From: Mycobacterium syngnathidarum
GTDB lineage: Bacteria; Actinomycetota; Actinomycetes; Mycobacteriales; Mycobacteriaceae
DNA: 64,000 bases
Direction of reading: 5' to 3'
Assembly: GCF_001942625.1 (NCBI RefSeq)
Contig: NZ_MLCL01000024.1
Span: 219,604-283,603, forward strand
The notes under the pieces were generated by a model. That model was not told where the DNA came from, made no database searches, and saw nothing but the letters and a program-made list of their open reading frames with translations. Of this stretch, positions 1 to 8,742 are shown piece after piece; within the stretch, counting starts at the first letter, position 1, and every line of letters starts with the position of its first letter. The position numbers were made by a program, and so were the translations under genes.

Positions 1-175
1 TCGCCACGATCGAGGCAACCCCGGTGCGCAACGCGATGTCGGCGATCGCGGAGGCGTCCACGATGGCACGCTGTCGCATGGTCAGATCGGCCCGCCGCGG
101 CAGTCCGCGGGCGCCGGCATCGCCGCCGGGAACATCAGGAACTGGGATCGGGGGTTCTACCGGGTCCGCGTCCAC
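1..175 (-). CDS. Unidentified protein, N-terminal fragment
   Basis: An open frame reads leftward off the window edge, so only the N-terminus is visible. I chose the GTG at 173-175; a TTG lies a few codons upstream. The first 25 or so residues are rich in proline, aspartate and glycine. They are followed by a probable helix containing LTMRQRAIVDAS and then a segment ending TGVASIVA. I do not recognise the family. It starts about 25 bp after the amidohydrolase stop on the same strand, so the two are probably co-transcribed. The missing C-terminal part would be needed to name it. Confidence 0.4.
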   Translation of the reverse strand, partial: MDADPVEPPIPVPDVPGGDAGARGLPRRADLTMRQRAIVDASAIADIALRTGVASIVA

Positions 176-197
176 GATCCCGATGCTAACCAACTGC

Positions 198-1076
198 TCA
201 GCTGAGGCCGAACAACTTCGCGGCGTTGTCGTGCAGAACGTTGCGGCACCATGCGTCGTCGACACCCGGCAGGTCGATCAGGTGGTGCACGGCCTCGGCG
301 TAACCGTAGGGGATGTTGGGGAAATCGCTGCCCCAGAGGATGTGCTCACCCAGGGCTTTCAGCCGGCTCGCCTCGGCGGTGGGAAACGGCATCATCTCCT
401 CGACGAACGGGGTGAACGCCATGGTGGTGTCCAGGCGCACGTTGTCGTAGCGCTCCGCGAGATCCAGGAACGCCGAGTACTCCGGCATCCCCATGTGCGC
501 GATGATCAACGCCAGGCGTGGATAACGGCTCAGCAGCCGGGCGATCGGGTCCGGGCCGGTGAAATCGCCAGGTGCCGGGCCGGAGCCGCAGTGGATCACG
601 ACGGGGACGCCGGCGTCTTCGATCTGGCCCCACACCTCGTCGAGCAGGGGGTCGTTCGGCTCATAGTTGCCCACCTGGATGTGTGCTTTGAACACCTGGG
701 TGCCTGCGGCGATGGCGTCGGCGACGTAGCCGGCGGCCTGTTGTTCGGGATAGAACGTGGCGGTGGCCAGGCAGTCCGGGGTGTCCTGTGCGAACCCTCT
801 GGCCCACTGGTTGAGCCAGGCCGCCATGTCCGGCTTGTGCGGATAGATCAGCGAGGAGAACCTGCGGATGCCGAAGGCCCGAAGGGTGGCCACCCGCTGC
901 GCCTCGTCGGCACGGTAGGTGATGGGCCATTCCCGCCCGATCAGCGGGCCCCGGCCGTCGAAGTACTGCCACACCTTGTCCATGACGTTCTTGGGCATGA
1001 AGTGGGTGTGCACGTCGATGATGCCGGGCAGCCCCAGCCCCGACCAGATCTGCCGTACCTGCTCCGATTCGCCCAT
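198..1076 (-). CDS. Amidohydrolase family protein (COG2159-like metal-dependent hydrolase)
   Basis: A metal-dependent TIM-barrel hydrolase of about 292 residues, predicted cytoplasmic. The N-terminus carries the HxH metal motif in GIIDVHTHF, the middle has PVVIHCGSG, followed by LIIAHMG, and the C-terminal part has ILWGSDFPN with the conserved Asp. This order is typical of the ACMSD/2-amino-3-carboxymuconate decarboxylase-like branch of amidohydrolases, whose members hydrolyse or decarboxylate small ring-derived acids. The frame is open further upstream, but I prefer the ATG at 1076 (MGESEQ), because longer starts would run into the divergent methyltransferase. The substrate cannot be told from sequence. 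Confidence 0.8.
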   Translation of the reverse strand: MGESEQVRQIWSGLGLPGIIDVHTHFMPKNVMDKVWQYFDGRGPLIGREWPITYRADEAQRVATLRAFGIRRFSSLIYPHKPDMAAWLNQWARGFAQDTPDCLATATFYPEQQAAGYVADAIAAGTQVFKAHIQVGNYEPNDPLLDEVWGQIEDAGVPVVIHCGSGPAPGDFTGPDPIARLLSRYPRLALIIAHMGMPEYSAFLDLAERYDNVRLDTTMAFTPFVEEMMPFPTAEASRLKALGEHILWGSDFPNIPYGYAEAVHHLIDLPGVDDAWCRNVLHDNAAKLFGLS

Positions 1077-1119
1077 CGGATCCGACGATATCGAGCCAGG
1101 TGCCGGGCATGATCGGGGC

Positions 1120-1884
1120 ATGTGGAATCCGGACACCTACCTCGCGTTCGCCGACCATCGGGTCCGGCCGTTCTATGACCTGCTCTCGAGGGTCGGGGCT
1201 GAGGCTCCGCGCCGCGTGGTGGACCTGGGTTGTGGGCCGGGCAACCTGACCGAGACGCTCGCGCAGCGTTGGCCCGGTGCCACACTGGAGGCCTGGGACA
1301 GCTCACCGGAGATGGTCGCGGCTGCGCAGGCCCGTGGGCTCAAGGCGCATGCCGGCGCGATCGAGCACTGGGAACCGCAACCGGACACCGACGTGGTGGT
1401 TTCGAACGCGGCGTTGCAGTGGGTGCCCTCGCATCGCGAGCTCGTGTCGCGCTGGGCTCGGCAGTTGTCCGCCCGGGCCTGGATCGCCTTTCAGGTACCC
1501 GGCAATTTCGACGCGCCGTCGCACCACGCGGTGCGCGCGCTGGCGCGCCGCGAGCCGTTCACCGGGCCGCTGTGTGACATGCCGTGGCGAGACATGGGCC
1601 AGGTGGACACGCCGGTTCAGTACGCCGGCCTGTTGACCGATGCGGGCTGTGCGGTGGACGCCTGGGAGACCACCTATGTACACCAATTATCGGGCGAGAC
1701 ACCAGTTTTGGATTGGATCACCGGTACCGCCCTGACTCAGGTCAAAGGACGGCTGACCGACGAGCTATGGCAGCAGTACCGCCAGGCGATCATCCCGATG
1801 CTGGCCGAGGCCTACCCGCGACGCGCTGACGGCACCACGTTCTTCCCGTTCCGTCGGGTGTTCGTGGCCGCCCGAGTCCGGTAG
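1120..1884 (+). CDS. tam: Trans-aconitate 2-methyltransferase
   Basis: A SAM-dependent class I methyltransferase of 254 residues. The first glycine-rich SAM loop is visible as [12 protein letters not shown], followed by an acidic residue after the second strand ([10 protein letters not shown]), and [11 protein letters not shown] as motif IV. The start [10 protein letters not shown] and the overall pattern match bacterial Tam, which methylates trans-aconitate to relieve aconitase inhibition. The ATG at 1120 matches the family start. The gene is divergent from the amidohydrolase, with a gap of about 43 bp that must hold both promoters. The family is confident; the exact substrate is by similarity only. 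Confidence 0.85.
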   Translation: MWNPDTYLAFADHRVRPFYDLLSRVGAEAPRRVVDLGCGPGNLTETLAQRWPGATLEAWDSSPEMVAAAQARGLKAHAGAIEHWEPQPDTDVVVSNAALQWVPSHRELVSRWARQLSARAWIAFQVPGNFDAPSHHAVRALARREPFTGPLCDMPWRDMGQVDTPVQYAGLLTDAGCAVDAWETTYVHQLSGETPVLDWITGTALTQVKGRLTDELWQQYRQAIIPMLAEAYPRRADGTTFFPFRRVFVAARVR

Positions 1885-1886
1885 TC

Positions 1887-1903
1887 ATTACCTACGACGT
1901 AAT
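1887..1903. promoter_or_regulatory. Small inverted repeat upstream of the alpha/beta hydrolase
   Basis: The arms ATTAC and GTAAT are perfect complements with a 7-nt spacer. They lie just after the tam stop codon and about 35 bp before the hydrolase start. The spacing is compatible with an operator, possibly for the TetR regulator encoded downstream. The arms are short, so this is tentative. Confidence 0.3.
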
Positions 1904-1937
1904 CGACATGCGTACCTGCACGTTCGACGATGGACAC

Positions 1938-2780
1938 ATGCCTACGTCAAAGACAGCCGACAACGCCGACATCCACTACACCGACACCGGGTCAGGGCCT
2001 GTCCTGGTGTTCACCCACTCGTGGGGGCTCAACTCAGGCCAGTGGAATCACATCATCGAACGCCTGGTGGCCAAGGGCTTTCGCTGTGTCGCCTACGACC
2101 GGCGCGGCCACGGAGGCTCGAGCGCCTATCGCGGTGAGTGGACGGTGGATCTGCTGGCCGACGACCTGGCCGGGCTGCTCGATCACCTGGATCTCAGCGA
2201 TGTGACACTGGTGGGGCATTCCCTGGGATGCGGTGAGATCGTGCGCTATCTCAGCGGGCATGGGACCGGCCGGGTGAATCGTGCGGTGCTGGTGGCGGCG
2301 CAACTCCCACTGCTGGTTCAGACCGCGGACAATCCGGACGGGGTACCCGAGGAGATGCTCGACGGGATGCTCGCCGAGCTGGAACGCGATGTGCAGCAAT
2401 GGTGTATCGACAGCGCACCACCGTTTTTCGGACACCACGCCGTGGAGCCTGAGGTCGTCGAGTGGACGGTGGACCAGATCGCTGCGGTGCCCGTCGAGAC
2501 GCTGCTGGCCACCCAGCGGATGGGGGCCCACACCGATTACCGTGCCGAGCTGGCCGAACTCGACCTTCCGGTGCTACTGGTCCACGGTGACGCCGACGTG
2601 TCGTCACCCATCGAGCTCACCGGGCGCCGGACCGTCGCACTGTTGCCACAGGGCACGCTCGTCGAGATCCCCGGCGCCGCCCACGGGCTGTACGTCACCC
2701 ATGCCGACCGCGTCATCGACGCGATTTGTGCACCGGCGCAACCGCTGCCCGTTACCGGCGGTGCACAAATCACTGGTTGA
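1938..2780 (+). CDS. Alpha/beta hydrolase (haloperoxidase/esterase-like)
   Basis: A cytoplasmic alpha/beta hydrolase of 280 residues. The oxyanion-hole region is FTHSWGLNSGQWN, the nucleophile elbow is GHSLGCG with Ser near residue 95, the acid is probably the Asp in LLVHGDADVS, and the catalytic His is in PGAAHGLY near the C-terminus. These are the marks of the non-heme chloroperoxidase/esterase group. I use the ATG at 1938 rather than the one at 1908, because MPTSKTADNADIHY matches the usual family start. A TetR regulator follows 55 bp downstream on the same strand. The substrate is unknown. Confidence 0.8.
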   Translation: MPTSKTADNADIHYTDTGSGPVLVFTHSWGLNSGQWNHIIERLVAKGFRCVAYDRRGHGGSSAYRGEWTVDLLADDLAGLLDHLDLSDVTLVGHSLGCGEIVRYLSGHGTGRVNRAVLVAAQLPLLVQTADNPDGVPEEMLDGMLAELERDVQQWCIDSAPPFFGHHAVEPEVVEWTVDQIAAVPVETLLATQRMGAHTDYRAELAELDLPVLLVHGDADVSSPIELTGRRTVALLPQGTLVEIPGAAHGLYVTHADRVIDAICAPAQPLPVTGGAQITG

Positions 2781-2835
2781 CACGTCCTTTCCCATCCACT
2801 CCACGTCCGAACCGGCCGTGGGTAGGGTGGGGGCC

Positions 2836-3558
2836 ATGCCGACCGCCGCCGACCCCGCTGCGGTCAGCGGCTATGAGGCCCGCTGGGAGCAGCACAACTC
2901 CGAGCGTCGTGCCCAGATCATGCAAGCCGCGGTCGCGCTGATCGAGGAGAATCCGCCGGGCGCCGACATCTCCATGGCGCGGATCGCGGACCGCGCCGGA
3001 CTGGCGAAGTCGGTGGTGTACCGCCAGTTCGCCGGCAAAGAAGAGCTGGAGCGACGCGTCCGCTCGTACGTGTTCGACGACTTCGCGGCGGTGCTCGACA
3101 CCAACCTCGACGTCTCCAGCGGCTCATTGCGGGAGATCCTGACCCGCACCGTGGGGGCGGTGGCCGATTGGATGCTGGACCACCCGCGGCTCGACGAGTT
3201 CGTCCGGCGCGGGCCGACTTTCGGCAGCGACGGCTCGCTGGACGCGGTCAGTGAGCTGAAGCTCCGAATGACCAGGCAGTCCGAAGGGATCATCGCCACG
3301 ATCGCGCAAACCATCGGGGTGGATGACAGCGCATTCAAGACGGTGCCGTTCGCGGTGGTGACGATGGTGGAGGCCACCTTGTCGGCGTGGATCCGCGGTG
3401 CGGCGCCGGAGCGGTCACGAGAAGAGATCGTGACGCACCTGGCCGACTTCGGGTGGTATGTCCTCGACGGCGCGGCGCGGGCGAGTGGGCTGGACATCAA
3501 CCGCGACGACCAGCTGACCTCGGTGATCGCGGCGCTGACGAACCGCGAGACCAGCTAG
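2836..3558 (+). CDS. TetR/AcrR family transcriptional regulator
   Basis: A 240-residue regulator. The N-terminal helix-turn-helix spans roughly residues 25-70, with the recognition region ISMARIADRAGLAKSVVYRQFAGKEEL, the canonical TetR pattern. The remainder is an all-helical ligand-binding domain without a recognisable family. It follows the alpha/beta hydrolase on the same strand and converges on fprB, overlapping its stop by 4 bp. It may regulate the hydrolase or the AurF-fprB pair, whose promoter carries a strong palindrome. That link is inference. Confidence 0.85.
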   Translation: MPTAADPAAVSGYEARWEQHNSERRAQIMQAAVALIEENPPGADISMARIADRAGLAKSVVYRQFAGKEELERRVRSYVFDDFAAVLDTNLDVSSGSLREILTRTVGAVADWMLDHPRLDEFVRRGPTFGSDGSLDAVSELKLRMTRQSEGIIATIAQTIGVDDSAFKTVPFAVVTMVEATLSAWIRGAAPERSREEIVTHLADFGWYVLDGAARASGLDINRDDQLTSVIAALTNRETS

Positions 3559-4985
3559 GCCAACAACCCGGCGTTGTAATCGGCGACGAGGCTGCGGACC
3601 GTCTCCTGGGCGCAGGACTTGTTGGTGCCGATGAATCCGGTCGGCCCGCGTTTGATCCACCCGGTGACGAACGCGCCCCGGACGCCCGGAACCCGACCAC
3701 CCTGGTGCGGCACCGTCGCCGTGGCATCGTCAAACGGCAACCCCGGCACCGGCCGCCCGCGATATCCGATGGAGGTCAGCACCAGACCGGCTTCGATGAC
3801 CCGTTGGAGCCCAGTCGATTTCACCCGCGTGGAGCCGTCGGGTGCAGCGATCAGCTCGTTGTGGACGAACTCGACACCTTCGGCGGCGCAGTCTCCGAGG
3901 ATCGCGGTGGGCGACAACAGGTACTCGAGCACGACTCGGCGATTGCCCGCCCCGCGCGGCGCCGCACGCAAGATCGCGGCACGCGGGTCGGAGTCAGGCA
4001 GCGCCCGCAGATCTTCGTTGCGGACGACGACATCGACGCCGGGCGTCGAACACAGGCCGACGAGTTCGGGGACAGTGAACGCGGACTGTTCGATGCCGCG
4101 CCGGCCGGCCACGACCACCTCTTCGATCAAACTGCCGCGCAAGGCTTTCAGGGCATGCGGAGCGATGTCGGTGTCGGCGAGCCGGTCCGGGTCGATCGTG
4201 AGGAGACGCGCGACGTCGAGGGCGACGTTGCCGTTGCCGATCACGACCGCGCGTCGATGCGACAGGTCGAACCTGCGATCGGCGTGATCGGGATGACCGT
4301 TGTACCAGGCGACGAACTCGGTGGCCGAGCTGACGCCGGGCAGGTCGATGCCGTCGATGTCGAGGCGGCGGTCGGTCGACGCGCCGACGGCGTAGATGAC
4401 GGCGTGATGCTCGTTCAGCAGGTCCTCATGGGTGATCTCACTGCCGACCTCGACGCCGAGGCGCATCTGCAAGCGCGGGTTGGCGGTGACGTGGTCGAAC
4501 TGGTGTGTCACCCCGCGCGTCCGCTGGTGATCGGGTGCCACGCCGAACCGGGCCAAACCGTATGGCGTGGTGAGTCGTTCGTAGATCAAGACCAGGGCGC
4601 CGGGAATGGTCAGCACCTCTTCGGCGGCGTACATCGCGGCCGGGCCGGATCCGACGATCGCCACGCGCAGCTCGCCCGGGCGCACTTCAAGCGGCGGGAC
4701 GACCGGAGCCAGGATCGGCCTCGGCCGGCGGGGTGTGGCGTAGAAATCGGCGTTGAGCGTGGCGAACACGTCTTCGTCGGCGGTCAGCTTGGTGTGCGGT
4801 TTGATCGCGTCCACCGGGCAGGCCGTCACGCACGCTCCGCAGTCGACGCATTCGACCGGGTCGACGTACAGCATCTGAGCGGTGTGGAAGTCCGGTTCGT
4901 CGGGTGTGGGGTGAATGCAGTTGACCGGGCAGGCATAGACGCACGAGGCGTCGCTGCAGCAGGACTGCGTGATGACGTGTGGCAT
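3555..4985 (-). CDS. fprB: FprB-like ferredoxin/ferredoxin-NADP reductase fusion
   Basis: A 476-residue redox protein. Residues 1-70 are a bacterial ferredoxin domain with two cysteine clusters (CCSDASCVYACPVNC and CVDCGACVTACPVD), the 7Fe/8Fe type. Next comes an adrenodoxin-reductase-like FAD/NADPH module, with the FAD loop AIVGSGPAAMYAAE, the NADP loop VVIGNGNVALDVARLL and the C-terminal signature RGPTGFIGTNKSCAQE. M. tuberculosis FprB has the same architecture. It can pass electrons from NADPH through its own iron-sulfur domain. Its ATG shares one base with the stop of the diiron oxygenase gene (TGATG), so the two are translationally coupled and probably form an electron-transfer pair. Confidence 0.88.
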   Translation of the reverse strand: MPHVITQSCCSDASCVYACPVNCIHPTPDEPDFHTAQMLYVDPVECVDCGACVTACPVDAIKPHTKLTADEDVFATLNADFYATPRRPRPILAPVVPPLEVRPGELRVAIVGSGPAAMYAAEEVLTIPGALVLIYERLTTPYGLARFGVAPDHQRTRGVTHQFDHVTANPRLQMRLGVEVGSEITHEDLLNEHHAVIYAVGASTDRRLDIDGIDLPGVSSATEFVAWYNGHPDHADRRFDLSHRRAVVIGNGNVALDVARLLTIDPDRLADTDIAPHALKALRGSLIEEVVVAGRRGIEQSAFTVPELVGLCSTPGVDVVVRNEDLRALPDSDPRAAILRAAPRGAGNRRVVLEYLLSPTAILGDCAAEGVEFVHNELIAAPDGSTRVKSTGLQRVIEAGLVLTSIGYRGRPVPGLPFDDATATVPHQGGRVPGVRGAFVTGWIKRGPTGFIGTNKSCAQETVRSLVADYNAGLLA

Positions 4986-5977
4986 CAGGGCAGGGCAACC
5001 GCTTCGCGGTCGGGCACACCGCGGTAGCGGGCCGCCTCACCGTCGATCCCGCAACGCTTCCACATCCACCGGCCGACCCGGTTCATCAAGCCGAGTTCTT
5101 CGCTCAGGGAACGCATCTCACCGAAGTAACCGGCGAGGATCTTGCGGGAGTGCGGGCTGCGCCAGAACGCGTCCTTGATCACCGCGCGCGGAATGCCGAA
5201 GTCCTGACCGAACGACTTCGGCGGGGCCACGATCTCGTGCGCGAGCCAGCGCAGGGTGAGCGGGAAGGCGACGCACGCGAAGGCCTTCATCCGCCAAGAT
5301 CGTTCCGGCATATGGGTCTTGAGGAACTCATGCGCCCAGGAGATGTGGCGGGCCTCTTCGGCGATGTGGATCTGCATGGTCCGCAGCACCGCGGGCGGAA
5401 TGTTGGCACCCTCGCGGATCAGCCCCTTCTGGAAATGATCGATCGGCTCCTCGCCGGCCAGGATTCCCGCCATGAATGCCGTGGGGGAGTACTGGCCGAC
5501 CAGGCCGATGTAGGGCGACAGGCGGCGGAACAGCGGCCGCATGCCCGGCACGTCCACGCCGCTGCGGTTGACCAGTTCCTGGAACATCTGAATGTGGTTG
5601 CACTCCTCGGTCATCTCGTGCAACGCATAGCGGAACTCGGGGGAGTTGTTGGGCAGCTTCATGATGAACGCCATCAATCCGCGGATCAGGATGCTTTCGA
5701 AGGCCGCGCCGACCTTCACCGAGTTCAGCGTCCGCCAGCGGCCGATCTCGATCTGGCGAGCCAGCGGCTGGGCTTGATACCAGGCGGTGGCGCCGAGCGG
5801 ATCGACGTGTGGTGAGAGCACCCACCGTGGATCGTCGAGGTCGATCGCCAACTCGGGGGAGTCCCACGCGATGTCCAGGTACGGGTCGAAGCGGCGGCGC
5901 ACCGAACCCGCGGACAGCGTCTGCAACAGGTCCTGGTAATCCGCATCCAGTGGTGCGGCAGGCGAGGTAGAAGCCAT
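4985..5977 (-). CDS. AurF-type diiron oxygenase
   Basis: A protein of 330 residues resembling the p-aminobenzoate N-oxygenase AurF family. The diiron ligand pattern is visible: Glu near residue 94, the pair EECNH (ligands about E125 and H128), a Glu around 176-177, and HIAEEARH (H204, E208, H211). This repeats the E...ExxH and HxxxExxH spacing of AurF. Such enzymes activate O2 to oxidise amines or C-H bonds and need two electrons, which the coupled fprB product could supply. I use the ATG at 5977; a TTG three codons upstream is possible. The promoter carries a long palindrome. The physiological substrate is unknown. Confidence 0.8.
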   Translation of the reverse strand: MASTSPAAPLDADYQDLLQTLSAGSVRRRFDPYLDIAWDSPELAIDLDDPRWVLSPHVDPLGATAWYQAQPLARQIEIGRWRTLNSVKVGAAFESILIRGLMAFIMKLPNNSPEFRYALHEMTEECNHIQMFQELVNRSGVDVPGMRPLFRRLSPYIGLVGQYSPTAFMAGILAGEEPIDHFQKGLIREGANIPPAVLRTMQIHIAEEARHISWAHEFLKTHMPERSWRMKAFACVAFPLTLRWLAHEIVAPPKSFGQDFGIPRAVIKDAFWRSPHSRKILAGYFGEMRSLSEELGLMNRVGRWMWKRCGIDGEAARYRGVPDREAVALP

Positions 5978-5985
5978 GGCCCCCA

Positions 5986-6014
5986 ATTTACCGGGACTTT
6001 ATGTCTCGGTAAAT
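5986..6014. promoter_or_regulatory. 29-bp palindrome upstream of the AurF-fprB pair
   Basis: The outer arms ATTTACCG and CGGTAAAT are perfect complements, 13 nt apart. Inside them GAC and GTC also pair, leaving one mismatch and a five-base centre (TTTAT). The site lies immediately upstream of the ATG at 5977, where a repressor would block the promoter or initiation. Its size and AT-rich arms suit a TetR-type dimer operator. A second overlapping palindrome, CGGTA-AA-TACCG, covers 6007-6018. Confidence 0.6.
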
Positions 6015-6031
6015 ACCGGTCTTTTTGCGGA

Positions 6032-6514
6032 CTAGGGGTGGTAGGGCACGCCGACCGCGCGGAACACGTACTCGGACCCGACGTCGAAGGCCAGCGATCG
6101 GCGCGGCAGCGACGCGAGAACGTCGGCCGGTATCTCGGTCTTGTAGTGCAACGACAGCTGGCCGCGGCAGCGTCGGTCGATCTGGGCCACATCGGCGGTG
6201 AGCGTGAGCCCGGCCGGGTCGAGCTCGGCGTGTACCGCACCGACCTGCGGCGCCGACCACGGTTGGTCGATGCTGCGACCGGCAAGCTTGGGCAGGGTGG
6301 ACATCGTGGCCAGCGCGCGGTAGTTGGTCAGCACCAGCGCACCGGCATAGCTCGCGACGCTGCCTGCCGACCGCTTACCCGGGATCGTTCCGCTGAAACG
6401 CCTGGTCACTGGGACGTACTTGGCGAGAAACACGATGCCTTCGGCCTCGGCTTCGGCTCGTAGACCCTCCGGCAGAGCGCCGATGTGCATCAGCTTTCGC
6501 AGGATCAGTGCCAT
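6032..6514 (-). CDS. Conserved hypothetical protein (Rv0307c-like position)
   Basis: A 160-residue protein, probably soluble, with no signal peptide or membrane helix. It has the motif GKRSAGSVASYAGALVLTNYRALA in its first half and alternating strands after that, suggesting a beta-rich fold. I do not recognise a family. I use the ATG at 6514 (MALILRKLMHIG) rather than 6544. It lies between the AurF palindrome region and the divergent PAP2 gene, and by position matches the small conserved gene next to Rv0308 in M. tuberculosis. No function can be assigned. Confidence 0.6.
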   Translation of the reverse strand: MALILRKLMHIGALPEGLRAEAEAEGIVFLAKYVPVTRRFSGTIPGKRSAGSVASYAGALVLTNYRALATMSTLPKLAGRSIDQPWSAPQVGAVHAELDPAGLTLTADVAQIDRRCRGQLSLHYKTEIPADVLASLPRRSLAFDVGSEYVFRAVGVPYHP

Positions 6515-6572
6515 GTCTTCGACGGTAGCGCGCGAAAGTGGCAAATCGGTTGGAGCTGGTAGAGATGATCTG

Positions 6573-7247
6573 GTGAAAACCCGAGACCGGTGGCTGATCG
6601 TGAGCGCGGTAGCGGCCTTCGCGGTCTACCTCGCGCTGTGGATCGGCTACGAGATGCAGTGGACGTGGCTGGCCGATCTCGACACGGCTGGGCTGGACCG
6701 TCCCTACCACTACGGCGCGGCGCACCCCGCCTGGGTGACGGCATGGGACGTGTTCTGCACGGTGCTGGGCCCCTTCATGTTCCGGTTGCTGACGGCGGTG
6801 CTGATCGTCGTCGCACTGCTGCGGCGACAGCGGCGCATCGCGCTGTTCCTGTTCCTGACCATCGAGCTCAGCGCACTGACAACCGAGCTGGCCAAGTTTC
6901 TGGTGGACCGTCCGCGCCCGGCCACCGCAATGGTGCACGCGTTGTCGACCTCGTTCCCGTCCGGGCATGCGCTTGGCGTGTTGGTGTCCGTGCTGGCGCT
7001 GTTGGCCGTGGCCTGGCCGGCGATCCGCCCCCCGCTGCGGGTCTGGTGGATCGCGGTCGGAGTCCTGGTCGTCGCCGCGATCGGGGTGGGGCGCGTGGTA
7101 CTCAACGTCCACCATCCCTCGGACGTCGTGGCCGGCTGGGCCTTGGGCTACGTCTGGTTCGTGGCGGTCTACCTGCTGTGCCCGCCGTTGCCGACAACCG
7201 TCACGGCAGCGGACGAAATACCGGCAGCGCCCGGTAGCGCACGCTGA
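6573..7247 (+). CDS. PAP2-family membrane phosphatase
   Basis: A 224-residue integral membrane protein of the type 2 phosphatidic acid phosphatase superfamily. The three catalytic blocks are present: KFLVDRPRP, FPSGHALG and GRVVLNVHHPSDVVAG. At least five hydrophobic helices surround them. Such enzymes remove phosphate from lipid phosphates such as phosphatidate or polyprenyl pyrophosphate at the outer membrane face. The start is the GTG at 6573 behind a GGAG-like sequence; the longer frame lacks membrane character. Its 3' end overlaps the convergent PAP2/kinase gene by 47 bp. It matches Rv0308 in position. Confidence 0.85.
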   Translation: MKTRDRWLIVSAVAAFAVYLALWIGYEMQWTWLADLDTAGLDRPYHYGAAHPAWVTAWDVFCTVLGPFMFRLLTAVLIVVALLRRQRRIALFLFLTIELSALTTELAKFLVDRPRPATAMVHALSTSFPSGHALGVLVSVLALLAVAWPAIRPPLRVWWIAVGVLVVAAIGVGRVVLNVHHPSDVVAGWALGYVWFVAVYLLCPPLPTTVTAADEIPAAPGSAR

Positions 7248-8664
7248 AGGTGGCCTCGCTCAGTGCCTCGCCGACTTCGCCGTCATGGGCCACGGTGGTG
7301 GGCCCGTCGACGGCGACGAACCGGAACTCCGGCACCTGCAATTCGTGGTACAGCGGGCTGCGTTCCAGCCGGCCCAGCGCCACCGCCGTCGCGATGCGCA
7401 GCCGGCTCAACCGCCGGCCGGTCTCCAGGATCCGTACGTCGATCAGGCCGTCGTCGAGTCGCGGGCGCTGAGACGGGGCGAATCCGGACGGGAAGTACGT
7501 CGAGTTGCCCAGAAAGAACAACTCGGTTTCAAGGGTCTTGTCGTCGTAGCTGATTCGGACCGGGGCCTCCCGGCGCAGGGTCAGATACAGCGCGTACATG
7601 CCGGCCAACCGCTTGCCCATCCGGCGTTCGAGCTTCTCGCGCGTCCGCACGTACTTCGGATAGGCGCCGATGCTGGCGGTGTTGATCACCATGCGTTCCT
7701 CGTTGAGGCAGACCAGGTCGACGTAAGCCGCCGAGCCGTCGGCGATCGCATTGACGGTGCGGCCCACCGAATCGCAACCGATGTCCTTGGCGAAGTGGTT
7801 GAACGTCCCGCCGGGGAACACCGCCAGCGGCACCCCCGCCTCGACGGCGATGCCCGCCGCGCACGCCACCGTGCCGTCGCCGCCACCCACCGCGAGCACG
7901 TCGGTACGGGCGGCCGTCTCCCGCAACACCGCCTCGATGTCGTCGTCATCGGAGAGCTCGATGATCTCGGTGCGCGGCAGGGCCTTTCGGACATCGTCGA
8001 TGATGCGGGCGCCGGTTCCGTCGCCGGAGGCCGGGTTGATGACGAGTGCGACACCGGCGCCGTCGGGTCGCGGCTCGGTGCGGAATCGCAGCGGCTCGGA
8101 GCGGGGCAGTGTGGCGGCCGGGATGGTGGGGACGATGCGGGCGCCGAGGACGGCGATCGCCGCGCCGATGCCGAACCCGGCGAACACGTCACCGGGATAG
8201 TGCGCGCCGGTGGCGACCCGGGACAGGCCGACCAGGCCTGCCAGTAGGGCCAGCGGCAGGCCGGCCGACGCGGACTCCAGTCCCACACCCACCGCGAAGG
8301 CCGCCGCGCTCGCGGAGTGCCCTGACGGCAGCGAAGGCGAGGTCGGGACGCGTCGCGTGCGACGCGCGAGGGGGATCAGGGTGCGGTCCGGGCGAGGCCG
8401 CCGCCAGATCCGCTTGGCCACCTGGTTGGTGATCAGACTGGTCACCGCCAGGCTGACCACACCGCGCGCGGCACCGCGTCGCGCCGATACGGTGCCCAGC
8501 GCGCCCATCGCGGCGGCGATGGCGAGCCACAGCTTGGAATGGTCTGCGGCCCTGGTCAGCCCGGGCATCACGGTGTCCAGTAGCGGGCTGGGTGACTCAG
8601 CTACCGCCTCGAAGACCTCACGGTCCAGCGTTCCCAGTCCTTTGCCGATCGCGCGCACGTCCAT
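7201..8664 (-). CDS. Bifunctional PAP2 phosphatase / diacylglycerol kinase-like protein
   Basis: A 487-residue fusion. Residues up to about 195 form a PAP2 phosphatase with KRIWRRPRP, PSLPSGHSAS and SRVATGAHYPGDVFAG, plus membrane helices. From about residue 200 follows a diacylglycerol/sphingosine-kinase catalytic domain with VINPASGDG, GGGDGTVACAAG and FPGGTFNHFAKDIG, where the GGDGT loop binds ATP. Together they could interconvert a lipid and its phosphate. The open frame extends far upstream, but the ATG at 8664 fits the PAP2 start and leaves a 78-bp divergent promoter with the L,D-transpeptidase gene. The natural lipid is unknown. Confidence 0.88.
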   Translation of the reverse strand: MDVRAIGKGLGTLDREVFEAVAESPSPLLDTVMPGLTRAADHSKLWLAIAAAMGALGTVSARRGAARGVVSLAVTSLITNQVAKRIWRRPRPDRTLIPLARRTRRVPTSPSLPSGHSASAAAFAVGVGLESASAGLPLALLAGLVGLSRVATGAHYPGDVFAGFGIGAAIAVLGARIVPTIPAATLPRSEPLRFRTEPRPDGAGVALVINPASGDGTGARIIDDVRKALPRTEIIELSDDDDIEAVLRETAARTDVLAVGGGDGTVACAAGIAVEAGVPLAVFPGGTFNHFAKDIGCDSVGRTVNAIADGSAAYVDLVCLNEERMVINTASIGAYPKYVRTREKLERRMGKRLAGMYALYLTLRREAPVRISYDDKTLETELFFLGNSTYFPSGFAPSQRPRLDDGLIDVRILETGRRLSRLRIATAVALGRLERSPLYHELQVPEFRFVAVDGPTTVAHDGEVGEALSEATFSVRYRALPVFRPLP

Positions 8665-8742
8665 GGCGCCAACGTAGCCGTCGCGACCGGATCGTGCTCC
8701 TAGCTTTATCCGGCTGAGAGGGACGGCAGCGACGATGGACGG

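Noticed and set aside
24..1112. Long plus-strand frame over the amidohydrolase
   Set aside because: It is the complement of a gene with clear metal motifs, and its own protein is low in complexity with no domain.
3387..5027. 546-codon plus-strand frame opposite fprB
   Set aside because: FprB on the minus strand has full ferredoxin and FAD/NADP motifs; the plus frame is a GC-driven shadow.
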